Position numbers and translations under genes: made by a program. Positions 32,832 through 45,902 of a DNA stretch of 64,000 nt are shown piece after piece. Below the pieces are notes generated by a model. It was not told the DNA's origin. It saw only the letters and a program-made list of their open reading frames with translations, and ran no database searches. This DNA comes from Bolinopsis microptera (Eukaryota > Ctenophora > Tentaculata > Lobata > Bolinopsidae): assembly GCF_026151205.1 (NCBI RefSeq), contig NC_087083.1, forward strand, positions 9,979,460 through 10,043,459. The letters run 5' to 3'. Each line of letters starts with the position of its first letter. Positions within the stretch are counted from its first letter, which is position 1.

Positions 32832-34429
32832 GACACGTTCATAAAAAGGTGGCACTAGAGATTGATTTTTCACTGCCAAAATTGTGTGAAGCATTTTAAA
32901 ATACTTGTATCTCAAGGAGTATGCTATGAAAGTTAACCAAATTTTAATATGTGGTCCAAAAAGATTCAAATGTCACATAATTAAGTCATTCATCTCTTTA
33001 TATCTGTTAATTGTGCAGATATGAGCCAGAAATCACAAAATATTCATTTCTTGCACCTCTAATGATGAATTTACATTCTGTGAGTGTGTCCTGCTTCTCA
33101 ATGCGATTATTGAACCTTTTTGAGATAGTTGAGTGTTAAAAGTGCAAAGAGTCACCGGTTAAATGTGGAGTTACGATGCAATTATCACACACAGGGTTAA
33201 TTCTGACTAATTATTTTAGAATGATGAATGTGATATGAATATCAACGGAATGATTGTAATAATGAACTCTATCGATCACAATTATAGCATGCTAACTAAT
33301 ATTTAGAGAATTTAGATGGTTAAAAGTGCCATAATGAGTCAAAAATCACATAAATGAGCATGTATTGAAATTATGCTGTATCAGGGGAATGAATCACTTT
33401 TTGGCTCTATATCAGGTTGGTATTCATAGTAAATCTGCAGTGATTTGTTGTGACACTTGTTTATGGTCATGGAGAAGTTCGTTATTAGAGTAATAGTGGA
33501 ATCAATAATCACAAAACACTGATTTTAAACTGAGTAAACTAGGCAAGTACTTTTACTACTCAAGCCATGATAATTTTGTCTCCATAATGTGAGAAATGAA
33601 TCAATCAGTAACGTATAATACTTAATTGAATTTTTGAAATGTGATTTTCGATTCATTACCTTTCCTTTCAAAATGTCATTACAACTTGAACATTACATAT
33701 GATTCAATTGTCACACTTTAAAGAAAATTACATATTTGGTAGCTCGATTTATGTGATTTTTGAATCATTTAGCACCAAGATCAAAAATTATCGCTCAAAG
33801 ACCTTCAATATGGTATAAGCTTAGACATAGATTCAAAAATCACATAATAAGAATCATAGAATGGACATAAATTGTCATATCGTGCACTTAATTTAAGGCT
33901 TACTATAGTGTGACTTAATAGCGCACCTTTAACGAAAATGTGACTTTTGAATCATATTAACTGGTTTTAATACTATTTAATACTATTTTGTACCCTAAAA
34001 AATGATAGAAAGCCAATAAAAACGTTAGATGATTCAATAATCACTGCTCAAAATAGGCTCATTTCCAACGTTTAAGTTGTGATTTTTGACTCATTTTGGC
34101 ACCAATAACAATTTCAGATAAGACATTCCATTCCTTACATGCATTATAGTCACCATATCAATTTTGGCTTCTTTGTGAATAGTACTTTTCAGATTATCTA
34201 GTGTTGATTCATCTTGCATTTCTAATTGTGTGACTTTTGACTCATTGGCACACTAATAACGATAACTCCTGTGACATATGCACTAGAGACTCCGTGATTT
34301 CAGGATCATGAAATTTAATCGAATTTCTAAAGGTATAGATAGATATATCAACCAACAAAGAGCAATGACTATTTTTAAAACGCATTTAAAAAAATCAATC
34401 TCTAGTGCCACCTTTTTTTGAACGTGTCC
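32832..34429. mobile_element. 1.6-kb non-autonomous inverted-repeat transposon
   Basis: Termini GGACACGTTCATAAAAAGG... and the complementary end at 34390-34429 match over about 40 bp (through GTGGCACTAGAGATTGATTT). The interior has no long frame but many copies, in both orientations, of a TGTGATTTTTGACTCATT-like word. Flanks are ATAT on each side, so the exact TSD is unclear. Confidence 0.8.
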
Positions 34430-36007
34430 ATATAATAATGTCACCTGTAAGACTTGATTACCCTGCACGGTGATTCTGCTAAAAGTTACATGCAACAATC
34501 ATTGCTAGTGCTGGAAGTGCATCCTAGATTCGATCATGTTGTAAGCAGAATTATGCAGGGGAGTCAGGGGGCTGAGAGATTATAATCTAACGTATATATA
34601 CGTTATATAATAGGTTAGGTACTTACGGAGATGCCATTATGATGTGGCTGCTGAGCTTACGATATTTGGGTATTGTCCATAATTTGTATCTTAAGTTTCA
34701 TCTTAAGATTTAAATGGATGATTTGTTTTAGATAAGATTTTATAAGAGGCATAATGTATTTATATGAAAATTACACCTTGAATCAAAATATGTCATATCT
34801 ATCATGTAGCATACATATCACGTGACAAATATTTTTGTCGAATAGACAAATTTGTTAAGATTTAAAGATTTTTGATTATTATTATTTGGTGGTTGTGGAT
34901 AGTTAATAAAGTCAGATTTTTTCCCGATCCATGACTCGTGCCGAAGGCACAAAAGAGTCAAGGACAAGGGTTAGCGATCGAGGTTTTTTTTGTATATGGT
35001 AGCTTTGCGACCGAGCGTGCGTGCGTGCGTGCGTGCGTACGTGCCTGCGAGCAATGTTATCGCCCACGTGACTACCTGCGCAAAGTTATTTTGCGTGATA
35101 ATCTGAATTATATAATTGTTGGCGCGCGGCGCTGAACCAACCAAGTACATTATTAATTTCATCATGTACGTATCCCACTAGGCACTAATTGATAGCATAT
35201 TATTATTATTTTGAGTTAGTATTACTATTTTGCACAGATCCGTGTCAGGTTGCATAAACAATAAACATATGGTTACATAGAAGTATACACGATTTTCAAA
35301 TTCAATATAGAATTATATTAACTGGGCGGCGCTCGGCAGTCGGCATGTCACTTCGCCATATTTGCATGTTTATATAAACAGTAAAGACTGGGCCGTCCCC
35401 AGGTTGTATGGAATATGATAAATACGCCATCACGGATCGGGAAATTGAGCGGCCATCCACAAAAGAAAAGCGGCCGCATTTCTTGTTAGCTTAAAGGATT
35501 GTTATTTTCTACTTTCCAGTATATTGATTCTATCGATGAAATGCATTTTATTTTGATCTCATCAATATTTATCCCTTATTTTATGAGCTGTTAATAGGGT
35601 GTGTACAAACTTTTGTAACAAGTTGAAAGGTTTTTGTTTATAAAATTGCTGTAGATTTTATACCGGATATATCAATAATTATGCCATTTAGAGTTTTTTA
35701 TTCATTAGTTGTTTTATTTCAGCAGTGTTTAAAATTGAGTTTACAACAACAAATAATTTAATCGAAATACAAAAAAAACAGGTCTTTCTGTATCTAGAGA
35801 TTCTGAGGAACTCAACAATCCAATGATAGGCAGATAAGCTTAATTCAGCCTAAAGAGCTAAAGGACGCAACTGCCGATGTAAATAAATCGCATACAATCA
35901 AAATTATGCAATCAAAATCACTATATAGTATACACCCACGATCATATTATATGATCAAAACACAAAGCTTTGAAATATACTTTTTCTGTTTGAGATTTGA
36001 ATAACGT
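34430..36007. other. Intergenic, no gene seen
   Basis: AT-rich. Contains a GTGC microsatellite at 35017-35042 and a small hairpin near 34930 (ACTCGTGCCGAAGGCAC). No supportable coding sequence. Confidence 0.5.
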
Positions 36008-36445
36008 GGTAACACGACATCTGTCCGACAGCGACATCTGTCCGACAGCACTATTTTCTTGTGTTTGAAGTGATATCTCAAATTTGGCACATAGAAATTC
36101 ACCCAAACTTAGAAACTTGCACTAATTATTATTTGTCTTATTTGTCTTATATAGCTATCTTACTATCTAGAGAATTTCAATAAAATCGTATCGTTGGGTC
36201 TCCAGATATATGCCTTGGAACCACTGCAAAACACCGAATTGGAGATATTTTGTGTGTTTAAGGTGATATCTCAAATTTGGCACATAGAAACTCGCTCAAA
36301 CTTACACAGATTATCCGTCCTATAACCACCATACTTAATGGAAAGTTTCAAAAAATCGTACGGTAGGATCCGACATAAACTATTGTCCGAATAACCTATT
36401 TTCTGAGTCGGACAGATGTCGCTGTCGGACAGATCTCGCCCAATC
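36008..36445. mobile_element. MITE with 9-bp target-site duplication
   Basis: Both ends carry two copies of CTGTCCGACAGCGACATC in inverted orientation. The flanks GAATAACGT (35999-36007 and 36446-36454) are a perfect 9-bp TSD, which suits Mutator-like elements. The interior has a direct duplication of TGATATCTCAAATTTGGCAC. Non-coding, 438 bp. Confidence 0.82.
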
Positions 36446-36454
36446 GAATAACGT

Positions 36455-39400
36455 TACTGTAATGTTCCAAATTATATTTTAAATGTTCAAAATGTTCACA
36501 CATTATTCTCAAATGAAGCAATGATAGCTTTAATCATCAAGATAAAGATAAAATAGTTTTATTTGAAGAGCTATCACGGGAGAGAAACCCTTAACATTGC
36601 ACCCTGATCTTGCATGATGTGATTTACTATCTCCCAATAGAAACAGAATGCTCCAACACGACTGATGAAACATTACCAATTTTATGGTGTGCTTTAAAGT
36701 TCTGATGGTCCAGAACTCTCCTCGCAATCTTCAGCACTTTCCTCAGCACTTTCCTCAGCACACTCTTCAGCACACTCTTCAGCACTTTCAGCACTCTGAT
36801 CGTCTAGACAGTCTAGAGGGAGTCTCGTAGCATTAGGTTTGCGCTGTTTTTGTTTGTTTGTTCGTGTGTTAGTTGCTCTTATGGTGAGTTTTTGTGTGAT
36901 TATTGAATGTTCTACATTGGGTATTATTATGTGGCTTTTCATCAAGATGAATTAATACCCCACTTATTATAATTGGCGGTTTAAAACCTTTGTTATCTTA
37001 ATATTTAATCAATTAATATCGCGATATTGAAAGTATTAATTACATGAAAATTACACATGTCTGAAACATCACACAGTATATCCAACATCCATTATATAAT
37101 CTAAACTATAATATCCTCTGTTCACAACAATATTCACTCCATTCATAACATGATGGCTTTATCTGTACGGGATGTCTGTTGATAAAACATATCTGTTAAA
37201 TTCTCCTAAACTTTTTAAAGACTGTGTCAGTAAGTCGGTAACAAGTGCAATTGAGTCAAGATTGGTAACTTTAAAACGTATGGTGTATCTATCTTACTCA
37301 GTTACTTAACTTTTAAACTTCTAACATATCTTTAAAACTTACTTAAGATATATCTTGTTGTTTTGACTAGGTTTTCTTGTAACCGTGCTCTGTGGTAAAA
37401 CTGATAGCATGTATCAGATAGCAAGGTAACAATGGAGTTTATTGTGCGGTGATATTTAGATGCTAGAAACTATCCCGAGATATAGAATTTTTCCAGATTT
37501 GTGAGGTTTGCGAGCGCGGTTGTCATGGAAACGGCACACCTAAATTTTCGAATCTTTCAAAAAAATTTGTTGGTTACTATTTACGTCTATGGGGATGTAC
37601 AAAAAACTTTCCAAGATGATCGGACGAAAAAGTGAAAATTCAGGTTAGTGCGGTGATATTTAGATGCAGCGAAACTATCGGACTGCGATGAATGAGGACT
37701 TACCTCCCCATGGCAACATTAAATATATCGACTCCGGTACATCGCTTAAAACTCTTGTAACAAAATGAACTGGGATATTGTATTCAAGATTGACAAAGTA
37801 GTAAAAGTGATGTGCTAGGTAATATTATATTGAACCAATCGAATTATTTGCATTGGTTTTCAAATATTTTGTATCGTGTTTTTCTTAAATTTGGGGAACG
37901 ACAATTAACTTTACGGGCAGTATATTAGGACGCAATGAAACTATCGGACTACGATATATGGGCCATGGGGACTTGCTACCCCATGGCAACATTAAAATAT
38001 ATTGATTCTGTTACATCGTTTCCTCAAATTATTTGTTATATAGTAGTGTTGAAAGTATTAAATACTTATATAATGGAGGCAGGGGCATAATGAATGAAAT
38101 ATGTTTCTAAAATTATTTGAATTTTCAGTTTTCTTGTGCGATTTCCAGCCAATGCGTGTCATCAAAACTGATTAGCATTTCGTATTTGTTGCAATTTATC
38201 GTACTTGAATTTTCATTATTTCACTTTCCATTCCAACGAGCTTGAAGGCCTAGAACAATCACTGTGCAATGAACATAATGTGGAAGATTTAAACGTAATA
38301 GTGATAATAGCAAGTATCATTCTTGTCAAACAATTTTGTGATTTAAAAACGCGAGCTCAAGCGTGCAGGAGATACGGATAGAATTGTCAGCATTCTTAAA
38401 ATTGTTAAGATTCTTAACATTGTTAGCATTCTTAACATTATCAGCATTCTGATCATGCGATATGCACATGTTTTAAATTTTGAACTGCTCAGATTAATGA
38501 TGATATTTTGATCATGGTTGATCGTGGAATGGTTGGCATGGGAAACCACAATTGTGTTTAGAGAGCGTTCACATATTACGTCAGCAAGTTGCTGGCCATT
38601 TTTACCCCTCCCGATCCCCCCTCCGTCAGCAATCATCAGCATTAACCGAAATGGCCGCAATAAATCGGGGTTTGCGGTAAATCGGGGCAGGTTAAATTAG
38701 GGTTTTACTGTAACAGTGTACCAAACAATTTAAACAGACGAATTCCACTAGGAGTAAGGGTCGGTATTGTAATAACAATTACGTTGCTACGAAGATACTT
38801 ACCGTTACATGTAATCATTTAGCATTTGTCACTTTGTTTAAATCATCCAGATTATCATTTATCCTATTATCTTTGATTTAACTGCATTTTAACTAGGATA
38901 TCAAAACGGAATGAATATTCAAAATTCAATTTTAATGTATACCAATGCATGATTCATATTCGATCATACACTTCAGTTCATTAAGGCATTAAGTGTTATG
39001 CAGCTGCAATATAAATAGATAAATACACTGCTATACAGGTAGCTAAGGATGACCTTTTAGTATTCCAAATCGTCATGGCAACCTATACCAGTATTACCGT
39101 CGCATTTAATTTCATTTAATATACATGACTCTAAGTGCGTAACTAAATCTAGAAGAAAAGTACGTGATGGTGAACATTAGTATTTTGAAGTTGACTGTTT
39201 CGTGGTGAAAGTCGTGCAGTGGCGATGAATTATGGAATAATTTAACCAATTTTGGGGCTGGATAATTTGTTTAATTTATTGACTTAGTTCCCTTGGTGAA
39301 ATGGAGACGCCAATGTCTTTTGGAAGTACTAGATCGGAGGTTAATTTTGGCAATGTCCAATTGAAATGTTTAGGTATTGGAAGGCGCAATGCGTAATTAA

Positions 39401-41419
39401 TGGCTAAAATACTTTATTTTAACATCCACCATGACATGCGCGGCGGATCGATCGATCCACGCGCGCGCATGGGTGCAAGCAAATTGCAGTTTCAAAAAGT
39501 TAGCTACTCATTTCGGAAGAACGTACCACTACCAATCACCGGAAATTGTATGTAAGTTTGAAACGGAGAAAATATGAGAGTAGAACATAAAATTTGCAAA
39601 AACATAATTTTACTGGCGATGTCAAAACAAGGCAAGTTTCTATTCGGTACACAATATATTTACAATTACAAACCTGGCCTAAATGTAAAAAACTAATTCA
39701 GCTTACATGTTATACCATCAAAAGGAGTAACCCAGAGAGCTCGAGATCACAGTCTGATCATGGACATTGAATATGAGAGTAAAATATCAAATTCATAACA
39801 TAAATTTTAGTGGTAGTTTCAAAACAAAAAACATGGCAAAATATCTTTCGGGAACACAATAGAATTACCGGATTCGGCTTCAACTTTCGCTGGCTTGGAG
39901 AATAAAATAGTTTAGTTTGGTTAGTTTACAATAAAATGCGGTGGTTAGGTTGAATAGTGCGTTTTGAAACTATTATATAAGGAATCGGTATAACGTAGAT
40001 TGAATATTAAAATTTGCGTTTACGCTTTATGGATGTTTAAAAGGTTTTAATTAGTGATTGATACTTGGGGGTTTTGTTACTGTAGGTTTGCAGGGCTTTT
40101 GCTGAGACTCCTTGCGTCGGGCAGTGATTGTGGGGAAAGTTATTCTTACTGTAAATAAACGGGGTTAGTTCGGCCGGTAGCCGTCCGATAATGGCGCTGA
40201 TAGATGTGAGTAGTTTTTCTCTAATTTGAGGGAAGCTTCGGTTGTCTTGTAGCTTTGTAGGGCACATTATTGGAAGGCAACCGTGGGTTAGCTAATTATT
40301 TGACATAACAAACAATAATGTAAATCACCCTGTGCGTGGCACAATTGTAACTGTAAGTCTCGGCTGGGTTATTGTGTTTGAAACTGGAAAGTACCGTGAT
40401 TTAATATAGATTTTAACTTGGCAAAGCCGGGCCTAGGCACTTACATCTCCAATAATACTAATAGGGACTTTACGCCCCAGTAAAGTTATGTGTTTGTGAG
40501 CTGGTGAGAACTGAGCTATTTCGATGCCTGGGGCACTTACATATATTGTGACTGTTACACACTGCTATCATATTATCAGTGTTACCACATCTCGTTCAGT
40601 AGGCCCGAAAAAGTATTTGAGTACAATTAGCTTCGGGAGGGGGAGTGGGGGCGCCGAAAAATTTATACGGAGCAGGGAACCAGATGTTAACGTTACGCCA
40701 CTACTAACCTGACCTTGCTATTCAATGGATAATGAAAGATGTGTGTATAATCATTATTACAATTATGTTACGTTTTGCTTTTAAAGCACATGAAATTGAT
40801 CTGTTCTCCGTAAATTGAGCATATTTACCACGTAAGACACACACGGTAACCACAGTAACACGGTAACCACAGTAACCACAGTCCACAGTAGCTCTGCCAC
40901 AATTACCCGATTGATGTGACTTGACAGGCTGATTGATTGATTATCATCGAAGGTTCGAGAATTCGTTCTCTTTTGTACACAGAGTTGTTTGCATTTCGCA
41001 CCTGTGCCTGTTTATGGCTAGCTTTTATAACATTTGTTAGTTTGGGTTACATTAATGTTTGTTTGTTTGTTTGTTTGGGGACTGGTTTATTAGCATATAA
41101 ATACTTTATTACATAATCATAAATATATAACATAAATAGATCAAATCTTAACAGAATATTTGCACGCAATTGATAAATAAAAAATGAAAAGGATAATTTA
41201 TTGATTTAAACAAAATATAAAGCACACTGTGCTTCCAACAACTTTTAATAATAACGTGATATTATAAGTATAACCATGCAGTTGTGTGGTTAATACCTTT
41301 ACCAAACATTACCCTACAATGTTTGTTAAAGCTGCTAACCACACTCTTAAATATAACAATATCGCGTGATTTAAAAATAATATCACGTGGTTTAAAAATA
41401 ATATCACGTGGTTTATCAC
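36455..41419. other. Intergenic region with dispersed repeats, no gene recognised
   Basis: Three features stand out. A repeat around GAAACTATCGGACT and CCCCATGGCAACATTAAA occurs at 37645-37740 and 37915-38030, and inverted at 44370-44465. A single MITE end (CGTTCACATATTACGT) is at 38565-38582. A hairpin-like CG-rich stretch with GGATCGATCGATCC is at 39437-39472. Open frames lack domains. Confidence 0.5.
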
Positions 41420-41420
41420 C
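41358..41420. repeat. 21-bp repeat starting at the sushi exon donor
   Basis: About three units of TTTAAAAATAATATCACGTG plus G, directly abutting the donor of the sushi exon. Confidence 0.75.
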
Positions 41421-44400
41421 TGTAATTGCCACGCAGCGGAGTTGAGGTGACCATTCCCCTGTCCAGGTACACTTGACCGTCTTATCACCACCCATCACGA
41501 AATGATCCGCCTTACACTGTATCTCCACCGTTGCTTCCTCCGCATACTTTTGAGATGCAGTGTACGAGGTATGCGAGGCTGAATTTTCTATGATAGGCTC
41601 CGAGCATGTAACTGAAATATAATAGGAGGACACATGATAATCACATGATAATCACATGATAATCACACGATAATGCGTCAAAAAAGAATATATAGATCGT
41701 AGCTTTAATACAAATACTTTAGGTCAACTGAAAAGCTGGAAGTGCATGTGCAAACATTGCAGAAGTATCCGGTATCATGGTTCATTATTTTAAAATTACA
41801 TTGACAATTTGCTATCATTCACAATCACAGTTTTGAAAAAAAAGTTTAACAATTTAAGATTTTTTAAAGAATTTAAGAATGTTTAAGAATATTCTCAAAA
41901 ATCCGTGACAGCAGCACGCTGAAGGTTTTAGCGATTACCGGTTTTTCTGCAAAAAGCGTAGTCAAGATATCCCTGGAGTTGACTAGGCATCGCTTCTTTG
42001 TTGAGATTACATAATTTGTCAGTGTTGCTATGTTCAAAGGAGAGACAGAGAGGCAGAGCGTCGCATTCCTTAGCACATTCCTCTCTCAAACCTATTGCCA
42101 ACTTACCTCCCAGTTCAGTGCCCCAGCCTACAATATGCCCGACTTCTTCGGAGTATCCCACTGGGCAAACCTCTGAAATTTTGATGGATGAAATATCTAA
42201 AAATCAGTCACAAAATTGCAAGTTCGGGGAATATTGCCTTTTGGGGTTTAATTTCTCTCCACCGCACCATGTTAATCAATGGAAAACGTGGCATTATGCT
42301 TTTATGAATATGCGAGAAATCGTTAGTTTCAAAATTGAGGCTATTTAATTGTGAGTGAAAGTTGTTGCATAACAGTCGAATACCCACTGCACAGCAAAGT
42401 ATCAAACAGAAATATTTTAAAATTCATTGGCGTACCTTAAGATTTGAATGTTTCTCACTCATGGTACTGGTAGTAGATGTTGTGAAAGGTGTGCCGTGTG
42501 GAAGCTTGTTTCAAAACGAATGTAGTAGCGATGTAACGTAATAATGGCGTGATTATGGCAATCGGTTACTGTGGAAATATAATACCGCGCAACACTGGTC
42601 CGCGCGAAATGACCCAAATTACTCAACTGCACCAAAAACTGGTTGTTATACGTGTAATTGATTAACACATAACTGGCGTCGCGCGCAGCACAACAAACAT
42701 CTCATACACGCAGAATTATAGGGGAGTGGTCTATATTGCGAAGGAGCAGACTTTTGTCGTCAGCGTAGTAAGTCCACCTCATATATCCAAACCCGATTAC
42801 TTATTCCCTACGATCTTTTGCCTTCGGCAAGAGCAGGGGAAAAAATTACGGAGAGTTTGAGTTATAACGTGTGAGCTGCATGACTTTTTAAGCAACCAAA
42901 TTCTGCTAACCTATGTCTCGATAGACTTGAACCTCTGCAAGTTGTACAACTTCACTCCCTCCCTGAATCTGAACACTTGATCCTTCTTGTTTCAAATCGG
43001 AGAAGATGTAAATATTCGTTCCTGCCACGTATCGAATAGTCCGGACGTTAACAGCTTCCTCGTAGTTTCCTCCCGTCATCCCGACACCTACCCAAACTGT
43101 CACTCCATGGATCTTATGGGCAAATTTGGGATTCACTCTGTTGTGTACCTTAGTTGGACGTTTTCTGTTAGATGTATTCATTCGGTGAGTTCTTGAAGGG
43201 CTATGACGTAAAGATGATATACAAGGTGTACCACATGAAGTAGAGGCGTGAGCTAGCCGGCTAAGCCGGCTTAGCCAGCCGATTGAAATTGCCGGCTTAG
43301 CCAGCCGATTGCCATCGGCTAGCCGATCGGCTAACACATTTTCAGCAGTTATCACTTATCTCTACTTCAGGCCGGGAATCTAGACGGCATGTAACAAATT
43401 ATACCATGATCGACTTTAGAGATAAATTTCATAAATTTCAGAACCGTCAGACGGATCGTCTTAAAGACGAAATTAAAGTATATGAGGCCTTGCAGTGCCC
43501 TAAAAACTTTCTGTCCAAGATGGACACTCTTAGATTTTGGAAATGTCGTAGTGATACATTGCCCCTTCTTTCAAATTTAGCATGCGCTATATTTTCGGTT
43601 CCTGCATCCGCTGCTGATGTGGAAAGAACATGGTCAGCAGCAGGGCTGACTGTAAACAAGAGGAGATCAAAGATCTCATCAGACAATTTAAAAGCCATTA
43701 TGCTCATCAATCGTAACAGAGATCTTTTGTTAAGTTTTATAAGTAAATTAGAGATTGACTCTGACCAGTGAGAATTTCCTAACTTATTATTGACTAACTT
43801 ATTGTTATTGAAGTTATGAAATTGTATCACTTGCTACCTTCCATTTCAAGTTTTGCCCTTAAAATCGACATAAAGTATAAAGAAACATAAAGTATAAGCC
43901 AATCAATTTTAATACAAAATAGTAATATTAGCAAAATAAAAATGTTTGGTACAATATCTGATATTAGGATCTGGTAATCCCATTCCCATTTTTAGCCGGC
44001 TTAGCCGGCTAGCCAGCCGATTTTTTCTCTTAGCCAGCCGATTGCCGTCAGCTAGCCGGCTCACGGCTCTAACATGAAGTGTTACTTTCTTGATAAATAA
44101 TGAACAATTTCATGAAAAAAAATTAATTAATTAAATTAAGTATCAAATTAAGTATCAAACGCAGTTGATTCCATATTTTACCTTAATCTCACGAATGACA
44201 ATGACTCTAGGAAGTGTTAAAAGCCACCACGCATCTTTTCCTGCTGTGGCCGTTCTGCTAAAATCCCAATCTGGGTCGTCTCTGAAAAATGCAATATAAA
44301 CAACATTATATCTCTTCCTTACGTAACGATTTTACATTTTTTTTGTAACGGAGTTTTATATTAACAGGAAACGATGTAACAGAGTCAATATACTTTAATG

Positions 44401-44976
44401 TCGCCATGGGGTGGCAAGTGAGCAAGTCCCCATACATCGTGGTCCGATAGTTTCACTGCGTCATAATATATTCAAATTATAAGGACATGTAGTAGAAATG
44501 AAGTCAGTAAATGACATCGAAACTTATTTCGATTATTCTCTGATATTTAAAATGGTTAATTCAACGACCGTTCGAATACTGGAAACTGTTTACCGTCCAT
44601 TTGAGATTCCATCAATAGCTTTCGAAGCTGTTAAATTGAACTGGTCAAAGGTATTGATTTGCTCAGCTGTACCTTCACGAGCAAAGTTCCTCAGATCTAT
44701 AAGCAGAAATGTTTATTGTTTTTTTTCTTTCAATTTACAGTTCAAATTCCTGTTAGATAGATCCGTATTGTGAGGACGTATTATTTTATTATTTTTCAAT
44801 CTTAAACCCTCAATAATTGTATCACATTAGCATTTAATTGTATTTAATTGTATCACCTTAGCATATAGTTTAACTGATATGTTAATCTGTTAATTTAAAC
44901 TGTACTATTTGCAACCAATCTCACCTGTTGCTATAACAAAGGGTATCCGCAATGTCAATAGTAGGAAAGGGACCAT
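41420..44976 (-). CDS. Secreted fucolectin-PAN-sushi protein (C-terminus uncertain)
   Basis: Six exons with matching phases: 44976-44925, 44696-44594, 44281-44182, 43148-42911, 42172-41939, 41611-41420 (306 codons plus one base). Exon 1 is a signal peptide (MVPFLLLTLRIPFVIAT). Exons 2-4 form a fucolectin/F5-8C-like fold: N-AREGTAEQ, TASKAIDG, DAWWLLTLPRVIVIREIKV, HGVTVWVGVG, VQLAEVQVY. Exon 5 (phase 1-1) has the Cys pattern of a PAN/apple-type domain (GLREECAKECDALPLCLSFEH). Exon 6 (phase 1-1) is a sushi/CCP module (TCSEP...IQCKADHF...GEWSPQLRC). Such combinations are extracellular recognition proteins, and sugar binding is inferred. After the CCP the gene either splices at ACAG|GTGATA to an exon not found, or reads through to a stop at 41262. 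Confidence 0.82.
43241..44071 (+). mobile_element. Internally deleted hAT transposon
   Basis: 831 bp with ends TAGAGGCGTGAGC / GCTCACGGCTCTA (YARNG type) and a perfect 8-bp target-site duplication ACATGAAG (43233-43240 and 44072-44079). Subterminal AGCCGGCTTAGCCAGCCGAT repeats occur at both ends. It lies antisense in intron 3 of the fucolectin-type gene, adding about 0.8 kb to it. Confidence 0.93.
43406..43771 (+). pseudogene. hAT transposase fragment, C-terminal dimerisation domain
   Basis: 121 residues covering the hAT dimerisation region, with LRFWKCRSDTLPLLSNLACA, VPASAADVERTWSAAG and a final KRRSKISSDNLKAIMLINRN block. The zinc finger and catalytic RNase H-like parts are absent, so it cannot be a working transposase. 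It could only be a remnant or, less likely, a domesticated fragment. Confidence 0.93.
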
Positions 44977-45536
44977 TTTTCAGCGACCGTTCATTCCTTT
45001 GTTGACTAACAAATATACTGGTTAAACTTTAGTTTTTAATTGGCAGAAACTAAAGAATAGCAACTTTGTCGGAAAATAAAAACCCAGACTTGATAGCTTG
45101 ATTAAGTTTTCATGCCAAAACGTGGAATCAGATAGTAATAACAGAGAACATAAAAATATAGAATAAAATTTATAATTATGATCCAAAACACGAATGACAA
45201 AGTTCTGACCGTGAAAATATGTACATTAATTCTTTCTTAACAATAAAACATAATGCAATTTATTGCATTAATAAACTCTGCATTTGGGTATAACCCATCT
45301 AGGTTAGTTTCTGAAACCTCTTTCAAAAGATTAAAACTACACTGAAAACTCTGGATATCATTTCGAAAAGCAGATTTTTTCACATTATACGTTAGTTATA
45401 GTATAACTTGTCTCTTTAATTTAAGAGCTTAAGTACAAATAACTTAAGTAAAGTAACTTCGTTCAAGATAATGTGTTAATAATTCGTACATTTCTGGAAT
45501 TAGCTGGCAGTTTGTACTTTGAATAGCGACCATATG
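44977..45536. other. Upstream of the fucolectin-type gene
   Basis: AT-rich sequence that should contain the promoter of the 44.98-kb start. No clear element is recognised. Confidence 0.4.
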
Positions 45537-45825
45537 CAGTGGCGTAACGTTGCCTGTTGGCGCCCCCCTGCCGAAAAGGCGCCCCCCTGTTGGCGCCCCC
45601 TCCCCTTTTGGTGCCCCTCCCTAAAATTGAACAAATTAGGTGATTTTAGAGGATACCCCGGTAAAAATCTCTAAAAAAGTGTGTATCTAGAGCAAAACGC
45701 GCAGTTTTGCTAGTACTTTAGTTAAGTTTTCGAAATTGTCCCACATTCAAACGACGATTTGGCGCCCCCCTAAGACGGCGCCCCCCTGCACAGCGGGGTC
45801 AGCGGGGCCCTTCGTTACGCCACTG
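45537..45825. mobile_element. hAT-type MITE with CAGTGGCGTAACG termini
   Basis: 289 bp, ends CAGTGGCGTAACG / CGTTACGCCACTG, flanked by a perfect 8-bp duplication ACCATATG (45529-45536 and 45826-45833). The interior has repeated GGCGCCCCCCTG words near both ends. CAGTGGCGTA ends are typical of one hAT group. Confidence 0.92.
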
Positions 45826-45902
45826 ACCATATGTCAGCCGTCAAACACTGGCAGCAAATATTTCAAAATAGCTGTAGAATAACACTTACTAATGCTATAT
45901 AC

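Noticed and set aside
36694-36945. Acidic minus-strand frame with AEESAEECAEE repeats
   Set aside because: Derives from a short CAGCACTTTCCT/CTCTT repeat, and no upstream or downstream exon could be linked.
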